Made by a program: the position numbers and the translations under genes. This document shows, in pieces, positions 8,318 to 18,804 of a DNA stretch of 64,000 nucleotides (positions are counted from its first letter, which is position 1; every line of letters starts with the position of its first letter). This DNA comes from Arthrobacter sp. FB24 (GTDB lineage: Bacteria > Actinomycetota > Actinomycetes > Actinomycetales > Micrococcaceae), in assembly GCF_000196235.1 (NCBI RefSeq), contig NC_008541.1, forward strand, positions 558,001-622,000. Direction: 5' to 3'. The notes beneath the pieces are model-generated. The model was not told the origin of the DNA. It made no database searches and worked only from the letters and a program-made list of their open reading frames with translations.

Positions 8318-9528
8318 TACGCGTTCACCAGCCCGGTGGTTTTTGACGCGTCGGCGGCCACGGGCGTGCCGGACAGGTCCAGTTCGGTGCCGTTCCTGCG
8401 GGCGAGGTCAGCCTCGAGTTCGCGGACGATCGGCAGGATGTCCTGGCCGAACGCGGCGACTTCCTCCTGGAAGTGCAGGTAGCCGGTAAGGAAAAGGTTT
8501 ACGCCGATCTTCTTGTACTCCACGATCCGCTCGGCGATCTGTTCCGGGGTGCCGATCAGCTGGGTCTTGAAGCCGTCGTTGTACTGGACCAGGTCCTCGA
8601 AGCTTGAGTCGGCCCACATGCCCTTGCCGTCCTTGGTGGATGCTCCGGCTTCCTGGACGGCGGCGCGGAAACCTTCGACGGCGGGCTTGTGCGCCTTCTC
8701 CACGATTTCGCGGAGGGTGTCGCGGGCTTCCTTTTCGGAGTCGCGGGCAATGACGAAGCCGTTGAGGCCAAACCGCGGGGCCGGGAGCGAGCCGTCCGTG
8801 CCGCGGCCGCTTTCTCCTGCGGCGGCCACCACTCCCGCGATGTTCTCCTTGAAGCCTTCCAGGTCCTTGCCGTTGGAAAAGTACCAGTCGGCCACTCGGC
8901 CGGCGGTGGCCTGGGCCGCGGTGGAGTTGCCGCCGAAGAAGATCTCCGGGTGCGCGCGGCCCGGTACGTCCACCGGGGCCGGGTTCAGGGTGAAGTCGGT
9001 GATGTTGTAGTACTTGCCGGACTGGCTGTACTCCTGCTCGGTCCACAGGCCACGCAGGACCCTGATGAATTCCTCGGTGCGCACGTAGCGTTCGTCGTGT
9101 TCCAGCCACTCCAGGCCGAAGTTGGTGAACTCGTTCTTGAGCCAGCCGGAGACGATGTTGACGGCGGCACGGCCGTTGGAGATGTGGTCCGTGGTGATGA
9201 TGTACTTGGCCAGCACGCCGGGGTGCCACATGCCGGGGTGGACGGCCGAAATGACCTTCAGCCGCTCCGTGGCCGCCAGCAGGGCCAGGCTGAAGGAGGT
9301 CGCCTCGTGCTGCTTGTCAGCGCCGTAGGAGGCGGCGTACCGGGTCTGGGTCAGGGCGTACTCGAAGCCGGAGTCCTCTGCGATCCGGGCCAGCTTCTTG
9401 TTGTAGTCGAAGTCCCAGCTGGTCCGCTGCTCGATGGTGGAGACCACCAGGCCGCCGGAAACGTTCGGCACCCAGTAGGCGAACTTGAGTGGTTCGGAAA
9501 GACGGGCAACGCTGCTGATGTCGTTCAT
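8317..9528 (-). CDS. sfnG: FMNH2-dependent dimethylsulfone monooxygenase, 403 aa
   Basis: Bacterial-luciferase-like flavin monooxygenase. The N-terminal block FAYWVPNVSGGLVVS, the IEQRTSWDFDYNKKLA region, the RAAVNIVSGWLKNEF block and EFIRVLRGLW match the SfnG branch, which converts dimethylsulfone to methanesulfinate during sulfur starvation. Flavin would come from a separate reductase, which is not in this window. ATG 9528 has AAGGAA five bases upstream and is preferred over the longer open frame to 9576. It lies ten bases after acs and is coupled to metY, so organosulfur use and homocysteine synthesis share one SAM-sensing leader. Confidence 0.9.
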   Translation of the reverse strand: MNDISSVARLSEPLKFAYWVPNVSGGLVVSTIEQRTSWDFDYNKKLARIAEDSGFEYALTQTRYAASYGADKQHEATSFSLALLAATERLKVISAVHPGMWHPGVLAKYIITTDHISNGRAAVNIVSGWLKNEFTNFGLEWLEHDERYVRTEEFIRVLRGLWTEQEYSQSGKYYNITDFTLNPAPVDVPGRAHPEIFFGGNSTAAQATAGRVADWYFSNGKDLEGFKENIAGVVAAAGESGRGTDGSLPAPRFGLNGFVIARDSEKEARDTLREIVEKAHKPAVEGFRAAVQEAGASTKDGKGMWADSSFEDLVQYNDGFKTQLIGTPEQIAERIVEYKKIGVNLFLTGYLHFQEEVAAFGQDILPIVRELEADLARRNGTELDLSGTPVAADASKTTGLVNA

Positions 9529-9538
9529 GATTGTTCCT

Positions 9539-11719
<2,181 letters not shown>

Positions 11720-11728
11720 TACAGCACT

Positions 11729-11867
11729 CCATCGGTCCTGGCAGTAGCACCCCTTGTTCCAAATGGTTCCTCGAAAGAGGGGGAACAGCTCCGTGGGAAT
11801 GGTCGTCTCACGTCACCGGGGGTTGCTGCGGCTTCATCGATCCAGGTCTCTCGGCCGCTCGGGATGG
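11729..11867 (-). promoter_or_regulatory. SAM-I (S-box) riboswitch controlling the acs operon
   Basis: On the minus strand the leader carries the S-box core: CGAGCGGCCGAGAGACC, then GGATCGATGAAGCCGC, the GCAACC box, and the distal GGTGCTACTGCC segment. P1 is formed by CCATC (11863-11867) and GATGG (11729-11733), and P2 by CGGC/GCCG. The peripheral arrangement matches SAM-I rather than the shorter SAM-IV seen in other actinobacteria. The 3' arm of P1 runs into the GGAG ribosome site of acs (11727-11730). SAM binding, which stabilises P1, would therefore hide the ribosome site directly. No separate T-run terminator is visible between the aptamer and the ATG. Confidence 0.88.
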
Positions 11868-12012
11868 TCACTACCAACTAGAACCGAAATGCACGATTTC
11901 ACAAAATCCGGGCATTGAGCGCTGTCATATTCGGTCATCACCAGGGTATGCGCGGATCTTCATTCACTTATTCGGGAATCGACCTGAAAGTCCGCAGGAG
12001 TAAGGTTGATGC

Positions 12013-12438
12013 ATGTCCCACGTTAACGATCCGGCAGTCATTGACCGACTCATGCGAACCAAAGGCACGTGGGCAATCGTCGGCCTGACCACCAATGAAT
12101 GGCGCTCGGCGTACGACGTCTCCCTGTACATCCGGGACCGGATGGGCATGGAAATCATTCCGGTCAACCTCCCCGGCGATGACGTTCACGGCGAGAAGGG
12201 ATACCGCTCCCTGGCGGACATACCCGCGGAAAAGCACCCGATCGACGTCGTGGACTGTTTTGTGAACTCCCACAGGGTGGGGGCCGTCATAGACCAGGCC
12301 ATCGCGGTGGGCGCTAAGGCGGTGTGGCTGCAGCTCGGCGTATTCGACGACGCCGCGGTGGAGCGTGCCAAGGCCGCCGGATTGGACGTGGTGGTCAACT
12401 CGTGCCCCGCCCGCGAAGGCTGGCGCGTGGGCATCTAG
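12013..12438 (+). CDS. CoA-binding Rossmann protein, 141 aa
   Basis: Second CoA_binding_2 family protein, shorter than the one at 6489-6983. It has the Rossmann start WAIVGLTTNEWRSAYDV, the PVNLPGDDVHGEKGYRSLADIP stretch, the PIDVVDCFVNSHRVGAVIDQAI block and VGAKAVWLQLGVFDD. The end N-S-C-P-A-R-E-G keeps the family cysteine. The ATG follows GGAG and AAGG purine runs. It diverges from the acs operon, so the 290-base gap carries promoters for both directions plus the riboswitch on the other strand. Specific function unknown. Confidence 0.85.
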   Translation: MSHVNDPAVIDRLMRTKGTWAIVGLTTNEWRSAYDVSLYIRDRMGMEIIPVNLPGDDVHGEKGYRSLADIPAEKHPIDVVDCFVNSHRVGAVIDQAIAVGAKAVWLQLGVFDDAAVERAKAAGLDVVVNSCPAREGWRVGI

Positions 12439-12476
12439 CCGCTGCGGGAAGCCGTGCAGCCGGATAGGCTCGTGCC

Positions 12477-12887
12477 ATGGACGTTGACACCCTCCGGGAG
12501 ATCTGCCTGAGCTTTCCCGGCGCCTTCGAAGACTTTCCATTCGGTCCGGAAACCTCCGTCTTCAAGGTGCGGGCAGCCGTGGCGGGCGGTTCGCGGCCGG
12601 ATGCCAAGATGTTCGCCGCGTCCGCGATGGATCCGGCTGACTGGTCCGTGAGCCTCAAGTGCGAGCCCGCCCTGGCCGAACAGCTCCGGGCCATTCATCC
12701 GGAAATCACCGGCGCCTGGCATATGAACAAGACGCACTGGAACGGGGTCCGGCTGGACGGATCGCTGCCGGATGACATGATCCGGGACATGGTGGAGGAC
12801 TCCTACGACCTGGTGGTGGCCACAATGAGCCGGAAGCAGCGCGAACAGCTGGAATGGGCCGGGCTCGCCCGGGGTGAAGGCGCATGA
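12477..12887 (+). CDS. MmcQ/YjbR family protein, 136 aa
   Basis: Small single-domain protein. The start DTLREICLSFPGAFEDFPFG, the central FKVRAAVAGG and SLKCEPALAEQLRAIHPEITGAWHMNK region (about 57-84), and the end DSYDLVVATMSRKQRE are the family hallmarks. The family has a cytidine-repressor-like double-wing fold and is often called DNA-binding, but no clear function is established. It overlaps the next gene by ATGA and starts 38 bases after the CoA-binding gene, so it is likely cotranscribed with the following small genes. Confidence 0.85.
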   Translation: MDVDTLREICLSFPGAFEDFPFGPETSVFKVRAAVAGGSRPDAKMFAASAMDPADWSVSLKCEPALAEQLRAIHPEITGAWHMNKTHWNGVRLDGSLPDDMIRDMVEDSYDLVVATMSRKQREQLEWAGLARGEGA

Positions 12888-13429
12888 AGAGCCGCGTCGC
12901 CCGGGGCAGCCTCAATTACCCGGGGATTGGTTCCACCGAACACGGCCGGACGCCGGATGGGACCCCCTGCGTGGTGACCCAGGCCTACCTCGGCGAGGGT
13001 GCGGCACTCTACCGGCGGGTGGCCCACGGGATCCTGGCCTGGCAGCTGCAGAAACGGTCCGGGCTGCGGGTCCGCGCCGACTCCGACTTCGTGGTGCCCG
13101 GCGCCCGCGTGGTGAGCGGATTCGGCGTCGGACCTTTCCGGATCAGCGCGCCCTGCGAGGTGGTATGGGTACGCAGGCCGGTGCCCGGCGACGGGCCGCA
13201 AAGCGCGGGTTTCGGTTACGGGACCCTGCCCGGCCATCCGGTGCGGGGCGAGGAAGCCTTTGAAGTGGAGCTGGACAGCCAGGGGCGCGTGTTCCTCAAG
13301 ATCACTGCCTTCAGCCGGCCCGCCAACTGGTTTTACGCGGCCGGAAGCGCCGTCGCAGCACGTGCACAAAGGCACGTCACTTCCCGATACATTGGGAGTG
13401 CGCACGAACTGGCCGCAGGTGAAAGCTGA
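12884..13429 (+). CDS. DUF1990 family protein, 181 aa
   Basis: Single DUF1990 domain of unknown function. Recognisable blocks are LNYPGIGST near the N-terminus, the GEGAALYRRVAHGILAWQLQ helix (about residues 37-56), ALVVPGARVV-like strand (here FVVPGARVVSGFGVGPFRI), GFGYGTLPGHPVRGEEAFEV (about 108-127) and FSRPANWFYAAGS near the end. The length is normal. It is coupled to the MmcQ/YjbR gene by ATGA. A START-like ligand-binding fold has been suggested for the family; no substrate can be named from this sequence. Confidence 0.88.
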   Translation: MKSRVARGSLNYPGIGSTEHGRTPDGTPCVVTQAYLGEGAALYRRVAHGILAWQLQKRSGLRVRADSDFVVPGARVVSGFGVGPFRISAPCEVVWVRRPVPGDGPQSAGFGYGTLPGHPVRGEEAFEVELDSQGRVFLKITAFSRPANWFYAAGSAVAARAQRHVTSRYIGSAHELAAGES

Positions 13430-13443
13430 TCAGGAGCAGGTGG

Positions 13444-14073
13444 ATGCTGGAACAGAAAACCCTTGACGAATTGTGGAACTTCGACGACCCCGCCGGATCG
13501 GAAGCCCGTTTCCGGACGGCGGCCGCAGACGATAACTACGACGCCGACGAACAGGCCGAGTTTGCCACCCAGGTGGGCCGGGCCATCGGGCTGCAGGGCC
13601 GCTACGAGGAAGCCGACGCACTCCTGGACGCGATCGATGCTGACGAGCCCACTGTCGCCGTCCGTGTGCTCCTGGAGCGGGGACGCCTGCTGAACTCCAG
13701 CGGGCACGCCGCGATGGCCGTGCCGCTGTTTGAACAAGCCGCCGAACTGGCGGACCACCTCAGTGAGGAATTCCTGGCCGTCGACGCGCTGCACATGCTG
13801 GCGATCGCGGATCCTGAGCATGCCGAGTCCTGGACCCGCAGCGCCCTGGAGTATGCTTCCACGGTGCACGATCCGCGGACCAGGCGCTGGATGGTCTCGC
13901 TGCACAACAACCTGGGTTGGACGCTGCACCAGGGCGGGCGCTTTACCGAGGCCCTGGTTGAGTTTCAGCTTGCCGAACAGTGGGCGGAGCGCGTCGGCAC
14001 ACCCCAGCAGCAGGAATGGGCCCGTGAGGCGATCGAGGAGTGCCAGCATTCCCTCGCCGCCGGCCGGCCGTAG
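13444..14073 (+). CDS. Tetratricopeptide-repeat protein, 209 aa
   Basis: Soluble helical-repeat protein. Helix pairs of the TPR type run through most of its length; the clearest are FATQVGRAIGLQGRYEEADALL, LERGRLLNSSGHAAMAVPLFEQA and LHNNLGWTLHQGGRFTEALVEF, each with the Gly/Ala-Tyr/Phe-Ala spacing of TPRs. No catalytic motif, signal peptide or membrane segment is present. The ATG follows a GGAGCAGG ribosome site. TPR proteins usually mediate protein-protein contacts; no partner is evident nearby. Confidence 0.75.
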   Translation: MLEQKTLDELWNFDDPAGSEARFRTAAADDNYDADEQAEFATQVGRAIGLQGRYEEADALLDAIDADEPTVAVRVLLERGRLLNSSGHAAMAVPLFEQAAELADHLSEEFLAVDALHMLAIADPEHAESWTRSALEYASTVHDPRTRRWMVSLHNNLGWTLHQGGRFTEALVEFQLAEQWAERVGTPQQQEWAREAIEECQHSLAAGRP

Positions 14074-14115
14074 AAAGACAACGAGCCCTAGAAAAACAAC
14101 GAAAGGCATAACCCC

Positions 14116-14436
14116 GTGATCTTCATTGTCGTCAAGTTCAAGGTCAAGCCGGACTGGTCGGATAAGTGGCTGGGCCTGGTGGAGGACTTCACCCAGGCGA
14201 CGCGTCAGGAGCCCGGCAACCTGTGGTTCGACTGGTCCCGCAGCGTGGAGGACCCCAACGAGTTTGTCCTCGTGGAAGCCTTCAAGGACGATGCCGCCGG
14301 CGACCACGTCAATAGCGCACACTTCCAGAAGGCGATGGCGGACATGCCCCAGGCCCTCGCTGAGACGCCCCGCATCATCAGCCGCCAGCTCGACGGCGAC
14401 GGCTGGGACCGCATGGGCGAACTCACCATCGCCTAG
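14116..14436 (+). CDS. Antibiotic-biosynthesis-monooxygenase-fold protein (putative quinol monooxygenase), 106 aa
   Basis: Small ferredoxin-like (ABM) domain. The strand MIFIVVKFKVKPDWSDKW, then the TRQEPGNLWFDWSRS segment, the FVLVEAFKDDAAGDHVNSAHF block and the final strand are typical of YgiN-like proteins, which act as dimers on quinols without a metal or flavin. GTG 14116 lies nine bases behind AAGG. A near-perfect 14-base direct repeat (14071-14084 and 14089-14102) spans the end of the TPR gene and the leader of this one. The real substrate is unknown. Confidence 0.85.
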   Translation: MIFIVVKFKVKPDWSDKWLGLVEDFTQATRQEPGNLWFDWSRSVEDPNEFVLVEAFKDDAAGDHVNSAHFQKAMADMPQALAETPRIISRQLDGDGWDRMGELTIA

Positions 14437-14454
14437 CCCGGGAAGGACCGCCCC

Positions 14455-14748
14455 ATGTGGATCGGATGGATTGAGTTCGACATTCTCCTGGGCGACGTTC
14501 ACAGCCTCAAGGAGAAGCGATCCGTGGTGCGGCCGCTGCTGGCGGAGCTGAAACGGCGCTTTGAGGTCTCGGTGGCGGAAGTGGGTGACCACGAACAGTA
14601 CCGGCGCACGCAGCTGGGCGCCGGACTGGTTGCCGCCGACCGGGCGCACCTCGTGGAGGTGCTCACCGCCGTCGAACGCTTCGTCGCCAACCGCCCCGAG
14701 CTGGAACTCCTTAGCGCCCGGCAACGGGAGCTTCGCAGCGACGACTGA
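14455..14748 (+). CDS. DUF503 family protein, 97 aa
   Basis: Short conserved protein (YlxP-like). The start IGWIEFDILLGDVHSLKEKR and the strand-helix pattern FEVSVAEVGDHEQYRRTQLGAG (about residues 36-57) are diagnostic of DUF503. Family members often sit beside rbfA and ribosome-assembly genes, but not here. ATG 14455 follows GGAAGGA. It lies 18 bases after the ABM-fold gene and is the last gene before a large inverted repeat that separates it from the convergent purL. Confidence 0.85.
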   Translation: MWIGWIEFDILLGDVHSLKEKRSVVRPLLAELKRRFEVSVAEVGDHEQYRRTQLGAGLVAADRAHLVEVLTAVERFVANRPELELLSARQRELRSDD

Positions 14749-14762
14749 CCCCGCCGTTAACC

Positions 14763-14812
14763 GCGAACGGACACTTGAGGCCTCCCGGAAGGGAGCTCAA
14801 GTGTCCGTTCGC
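14763..14812. repeat. Large perfect inverted repeat between convergent genes
   Basis: A 17-base arm (14763-14779) pairs perfectly with 14796-14812. The 16-base middle contains a second small dyad (CTCCC/GGGAG), so a long branched or extended hairpin can form. It lies between the DUF503 gene and the end of purL, so it may be a bidirectional terminator, though neither side has a T-run. A dispersed intergenic repeat is the alternative. I saw no second copy in this window. Confidence 0.75.
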
Positions 14813-14826
14813 GCTTGGAACCGGGG

Positions 14827-17145
14827 CTAGCCGAAGTATTTCGGCAGGGTGGCCTCGTGGGCTTCGCGGAGGGCTTCGAGGGACAGGGCGTCCACGCCGT
14901 TGATCTCCAGCTGGCCGCTGGCTGCGTCCACCACGCCGATGCGGGTGTGGGCGAAGCCGCGGGCCGTGCACATGTCCGTGAAGCGGACTTCCTCGGAGCG
15001 CGGCACGCCAACAATGGCGCGGCCCTGCGTCTCGGAGAACAGCGCCGTGAACAGGTCCACGCCGTCGCGGTCCATGACATCCTGGAGGGCAATCCGTGCG
15101 CCCACGCCGTAGCGCAGGGCGGACTCCACGAGCGCTGCCGCGAGGCCGCCCTCGGAGAGGTCGTGCGCGGAGTCCACCATGCCGTCGCGGGAGGCGTTGA
15201 TCAGGATTTCACCCAGCGCGCGTTCGGCGGCGAGGTCAACCTTCGGCGGCTGCCCGCCAAGGTGGCCGCGCATGTTGGCCCACTCGGAACCGTCCAGTTC
15301 GGCCGCCGTGGTGCCCAGCAGGTAGATGGCCTGGCCGTCTTCCTTCCAGCCCGACGGCGTGCGGCGTGCGACGTCGTCGAGCTTGCCCAGCACTGCTACC
15401 ACGGGGGAGGGGTGGATCGGCGTGGTGCCCGTCTGGTTGTACAGCGAGACGTTGCCGCCGGTGACCGGGATGCCCAGCACCATGCAGGCGTCGGACAGGC
15501 CGCGGATGGCCTCGGCGAGCTGCCACATGACGTCCGGGTCCTCGGGGGAACCGAAGTTCAGGCAGTCGCTGACGGCCATCGGCACCGCGCCGGAGGTGGC
15601 GACGTTGCGGTACGCCTCGGCCAGCGCGAGCTGTGCGCCGTGGTACGGGTCGAGGTAGGTGTAGCGGCCGTTGGCGTCAGTGGCCAGGGCCACGCCCAGG
15701 CCGGTTTCCTCGTCAACGCGGACCACGCCGGCGTCGTCCGGGAACGCCATGGCGGTGTTGCCGCCGACGTAGCGGTCGTACTGGTTGGTGATCCAGGATT
15801 TGTCGCACATGTTCGGCGAAGAAATGAGCTCGGTGACGGCGGCGGCCAGTTCCTTGGGAGCGGAAGGGCGGCCGGCATCCTGCACGGACCCGGTGAAAGC
15901 GTCGGCCTGAACGGCGTCCTGCCATTCCGGGCGGGCAAACGGGCGGTCATAGACCGGACCGTCGTGGGCCACGGTGCGCGGGTCGACGTCGACAATGACC
16001 TCGCCTTCCCACGTGATGATCAGGCGGCCGGTGTCGGTCACCTCGCCCAGCCAGGAGTACTCCACGGCCCACTTGTCCATGACGGCTTCGAAGGCGGCGA
16101 CGTTCTCGGGGGTCACCACCGCCATCATGCGTTCCTGCGACTCGGACATCAGGATCTCGCCCGGGGTCAGCGTGGGATCGCGCAGCAGCACGGAGGTCAG
16201 CTCGACTTCCATGCCGCCGTCGCCGTTGGAGGCGAGCTCGGAGGTGGCGCAGGAAATGCCCGCGGCGCCGAGGTCCTGGATGCCCTCAACGAGGGAACCC
16301 TTGAACAGCTCGAGGCAGCACTCGATCAGGACCTTCTCGGCGAACGGGTCGCCCACCTGGACGGCGGGACGCTTGGACGGCTTGGTGTCGTCGAAGGACT
16401 CGGAGGCCAGCACGGAGGCGCCGCCGATGCCGTCGCCGCCGGTGCGGGCGCCGAACAGCACCACCTTGTTGCCCTTGCCGGAGGCGTTGGCGAGGCGGAT
16501 GTCCTCGTGGCGCATGACGCCGACGGCCAGTGCGTTGACCAGCGGGTTGCCCTGGTACACGGAGTCGAAGACCATCTCGCCGCCGATGTTGGGCAGGCCG
16601 AGGGAGTTGCCGTAGCCGCCGATGCCGGCCACTGCCCCGTGCATGACGCGTGCGGTGTCCGGGTGGTCGATGGCGCCGAAGCGCAGCGGATCCATCACGG
16701 CCACCGGGCGGGCACCCATGGAGATGATGTCGCGGACGATGCCGCCGATGCCCGTTGCCGCGCCCTGGTAGGGCTCAACGAACGACGGCGAGTTGTGGGA
16801 CTCGATCTTGAACGTCACGGCCCAGCCGTCGCCCAGGTTCGTGACACCGGCGTTTTCGCCGATGCCCACCAGCATGTCCTTCTTCATCTCGTCCGTCACC
16901 TTGTCGCCGAACTGGCGCAGGTGGTTCTTGGAGGACTTGTAGGAGCAGTGCTCGCTCCACATCACGGAGTACATGGCGAGCTCGGCGCCGGTCGGGCGGC
17001 GGCCAAGGACTTTGACAACCTCGTCGAACTCATTCTGCTTCAGGCCCAGCTCGGCCCAGGGGAGCTCGACGTCCGGGGTCTTGGCCGCGTTCTCCACGGT
17101 GTCGATGTTGAACTTCTTGCTGACGGTTTCAGCTGAGGTACTCAC
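14827..17145 (-). CDS. purL: Phosphoribosylformylglycinamidine synthase, large subunit, 772 aa
   Basis: Converts FGAR, ATP and ammonia from PurQ to FGAM in purine synthesis. The length is that of the small-type PurL used with separate PurS and PurQ. Typical motifs are [16 protein letters not shown] near the N-terminus, [20 protein letters not shown], the [15 protein letters not shown] region, and [16 protein letters not shown] near the C-terminus. GTG 17145 overlaps the purQ stop (GTGA). The antisense strand is also open for over 700 codons, which reflects codon-position GC bias rather than a gene. Confidence 0.97.
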   Translation of the reverse strand: MSTSAETVSKKFNIDTVENAAKTPDVELPWAELGLKQNEFDEVVKVLGRRPTGAELAMYSVMWSEHCSYKSSKNHLRQFGDKVTDEMKKDMLVGIGENAGVTNLGDGWAVTFKIESHNSPSFVEPYQGAATGIGGIVRDIISMGARPVAVMDPLRFGAIDHPDTARVMHGAVAGIGGYGNSLGLPNIGGEMVFDSVYQGNPLVNALAVGVMRHEDIRLANASGKGNKVVLFGARTGGDGIGGASVLASESFDDTKPSKRPAVQVGDPFAEKVLIECCLELFKGSLVEGIQDLGAAGISCATSELASNGDGGMEVELTSVLLRDPTLTPGEILMSESQERMMAVVTPENVAAFEAVMDKWAVEYSWLGEVTDTGRLIITWEGEVIVDVDPRTVAHDGPVYDRPFARPEWQDAVQADAFTGSVQDAGRPSAPKELAAAVTELISSPNMCDKSWITNQYDRYVGGNTAMAFPDDAGVVRVDEETGLGVALATDANGRYTYLDPYHGAQLALAEAYRNVATSGAVPMAVSDCLNFGSPEDPDVMWQLAEAIRGLSDACMVLGIPVTGGNVSLYNQTGTTPIHPSPVVAVLGKLDDVARRTPSGWKEDGQAIYLLGTTAAELDGSEWANMRGHLGGQPPKVDLAAERALGEILINASRDGMVDSAHDLSEGGLAAALVESALRYGVGARIALQDVMDRDGVDLFTALFSETQGRAIVGVPRSEEVRFTDMCTARGFAHTRIGVVDAASGQLEINGVDALSLEALREAHEATLPKYFG

Positions 17146-17927
17146 TTTGCGCCTCCCACAATCTTGTTCAATACGGAGGTGAAGAACCCGAGGCCGTCGG
17201 TGTCGGAACCGCCGACTCCGGCGGAGCCGGACAACCCCGTCTCCGGGCCGAAGCCGGGCTCCACGGCGTGCTCGGGGTGGGGCATGAGGCCCACCACGTT
17301 GCCGGCGGCGTTGGAGATGCCGGCGATGTCGCGGCGGGAGCCGTTCGGGTTGAAGCCCACGTAGCGGAACACCACGCGGCCTTCGGCCTCGAGGGCGTCC
17401 AGGACCTTCTCATCGGCGATGTACTGGCCGTCCTGGTTCTTCAGCGGAATGGTGATTTCCTGGCCGGCGGCGTAGTCGCTGGTCCAGGCGGTGGTGTTGT
17501 TTTCGACGCGCAGGACCTGGTCGCGGCACATGAACTTCAGGTGGTCGTTCTTGATCATCGAACCGGGCAGCAGGTGCGACTCGGTGAGGATCTGGAAGCC
17601 GTTGCAGATGCCCAGGACAGGCAGCCTGGCGTCCGAGTTTGCGGCGTCGATAATTTTCGCCATCAGCGGCGCGAAGCGTGCGATTGCGCCGGCGCGGAGG
17701 TAGTCGCCGTAGGAGAAACCGCCGGGAATCACGACGGCGTCAACGTCGCCAAGGGTGGTGTCTGCGTGCCAGAGTTCCACCGGAGTAGCGCCTGCCAGCC
17801 GGACCGCACGGGCGGCATCGCGGTCATCCAGGGTTCCGGGGAAGGTGACGACGCCGATGCGGGCGCCGGCGAGCCGCGGGTTGGCCGCAACGGCTACCGC
17901 CTCGCCAATCAGGGGGAGTTCAGTCAT
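17142..17927 (-). CDS. purQ: Phosphoribosylformylglycinamidine synthase, glutaminase subunit, 261 aa
   Basis: Class I glutamine amidotransferase supplying ammonia to PurL. The nucleophile elbow GICNGFQIL holds the catalytic Cys, and [10 protein letters not shown] holds the His/Glu pair; [14 protein letters not shown] and [18 protein letters not shown] are further family blocks. ATG 17927 is one base after the purS stop, with GAGG ahead, and is preferred over an upstream in-frame ATG at 17960 that would extend into purS. A Gly/Ser-rich insert (about 238-250) precedes the C-terminal helix. Confidence 0.96.
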   Translation of the reverse strand: MTELPLIGEAVAVAANPRLAGARIGVVTFPGTLDDRDAARAVRLAGATPVELWHADTTLGDVDAVVIPGGFSYGDYLRAGAIARFAPLMAKIIDAANSDARLPVLGICNGFQILTESHLLPGSMIKNDHLKFMCRDQVLRVENNTTAWTSDYAAGQEITIPLKNQDGQYIADEKVLDALEAEGRVVFRYVGFNPNGSRRDIAGISNAAGNVVGLMPHPEHAVEPGFGPETGLSGSAGVGGSDTDGLGFFTSVLNKIVGGAK

Positions 17928-17928
17928 G

Positions 17929-18180
17929 TCAGGCCTCGACGACCTCGACGTTGACGACATCCTCGATGACGGGGTTGGACAGCAGGGTTTCGGCGGCGTT
18001 TCGGGCCTGGGCCAGGATCTCCTCGGTCACCTCGCCGTCGACAGTGAGTTCAAAGCGCTTGCCCTGGCGGACAGAGCTAAAGGCAGTGAAGCCCAGCCGG
18101 GGGAGTGCACCCACGATGGCCTTCCCCTGCGGGTCCAGAATCTCGGGCTTGGGCATGACGTCGACAACGATCCGGGGCAT
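17929..18180 (-). CDS. purS: Phosphoribosylformylglycinamidine synthase subunit, 83 aa
   Basis: Small third subunit that bridges PurL and PurQ. The start [20 protein letters not shown], the [16 protein letters not shown] segment and the end [18 protein letters not shown] are typical of PurS. ATG 18180 has AGGAG seven bases upstream. It opens the purS-purQ-purL operon. The 264-base gap upstream (18181-18444) must hold its promoter, but I could identify neither a purine riboswitch nor a PurR-type box there. Confidence 0.95.
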   Translation of the reverse strand: MPRIVVDVMPKPEILDPQGKAIVGALPRLGFTAFSSVRQGKRFELTVDGEVTEEILAQARNAAETLLSNPVIEDVVNVEVVEA

Positions 18181-18444
18181 CCGGCAACTCCTGTGCGTGA
18201 GCGTTGGGTAAGGGCGCAGCGGAGTGGTGCCGTCTCACGCTGGTCTGCTGCTGTATTTACAGCCACTGCGGACTCCAAACATAAGACAGCGGGAACGAGC
18301 GCTCCGCGAGCTTGCTAGCCCATTCTACCGGGCGGAATGCGCCAGGCCGCATTCGCGGGCGGACTGTGAAATGGGGCACTCGCCGGGGGGTGAAGCGCGA
18401 CGCCTGCTCTGGTGGGACGTTGGCGCGCTCAGTAGGATGGCGGC

Positions 18445-18630
18445 ATGGCTCAGAAACCCAAATCCGTCCTTCTCCCGGTCGTGGCCGCCGCAGTGTTTGC
18501 CGGGCTGGGCCGAATGGTGATGCAGAAGATCAAAGCCGATCGCGCCGCCAGGGAAACAAAAGTGGCCGGCCCCATTGACGAGAAAACGCGCGCCTGGATC
18601 AGCGAAGTGGTCCGCACGCCGCGACAGTAG
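18445..18630 (+). CDS. Small membrane-anchored hypothetical protein, 61 aa
   Basis: Unrecognised. One hydrophobic helix at about residues 7-25 (SVLLPVVAAAVFAGLG) is followed by a charged, Lys/Arg-rich tail (MQKIKADRAARETK), predicting a single-pass protein with a cytoplasmic C-terminus. The ATG follows a GGATGG purine run. It diverges from purS. Regular codon-position GC and a sensible topology suggest it is real, but nothing indicates a function. Confidence 0.55.
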   Translation: MAQKPKSVLLPVVAAAVFAGLGRMVMQKIKADRAARETKVAGPIDEKTRAWISEVVRTPRQ

Positions 18631-18804
18631 CCAATACGCCTGGCGGCACGAGGGCCGCAAAATAGTCGCCTGACACCTCTGGTCAATGTGATTCACTGCA
18701 CTCTAAGGTTGTAGGACGTTGTATGTGGCATGTGGGACAAGTCGCTATGCCCGACACGTTTTCGCACTGCTGCCCTAGGGCGGCTACCTGAAAGGACAGT
18801 GGAT

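Noticed and set aside
7163..8482. Plus-strand frame opposite metY and sfnG
   Set aside because: It is a shadow of two solid genes, with composition typical of antisense GC-rich frames.
11729..11867. SAM-IV riboswitch
   Set aside because: The GAGAGACC and GATCGATGAAGCCGC segments follow the SAM-I layout; SAM-IV has a different outer arrangement.
14071..14102. 14-base direct repeat around the ribosome site of the ABM-fold gene
   Set aside because: It is probably a small local duplication; one copy includes the TPR-gene stop and the pair has no dyad or known regulatory form.
13333..14724. 463-codon minus-strand frame across four small plus-strand genes
   Set aside because: The plus-strand genes match known families (TPR, ABM fold, DUF503) with ribosome sites; the minus frame has none.
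14815..17136. Long plus-strand open frame opposite purL
   Set aside because: It mirrors purL codon for codon, its translation is His/Val/Gly-rich with no motif, and it arises from GC-rich third positions on the real strand.
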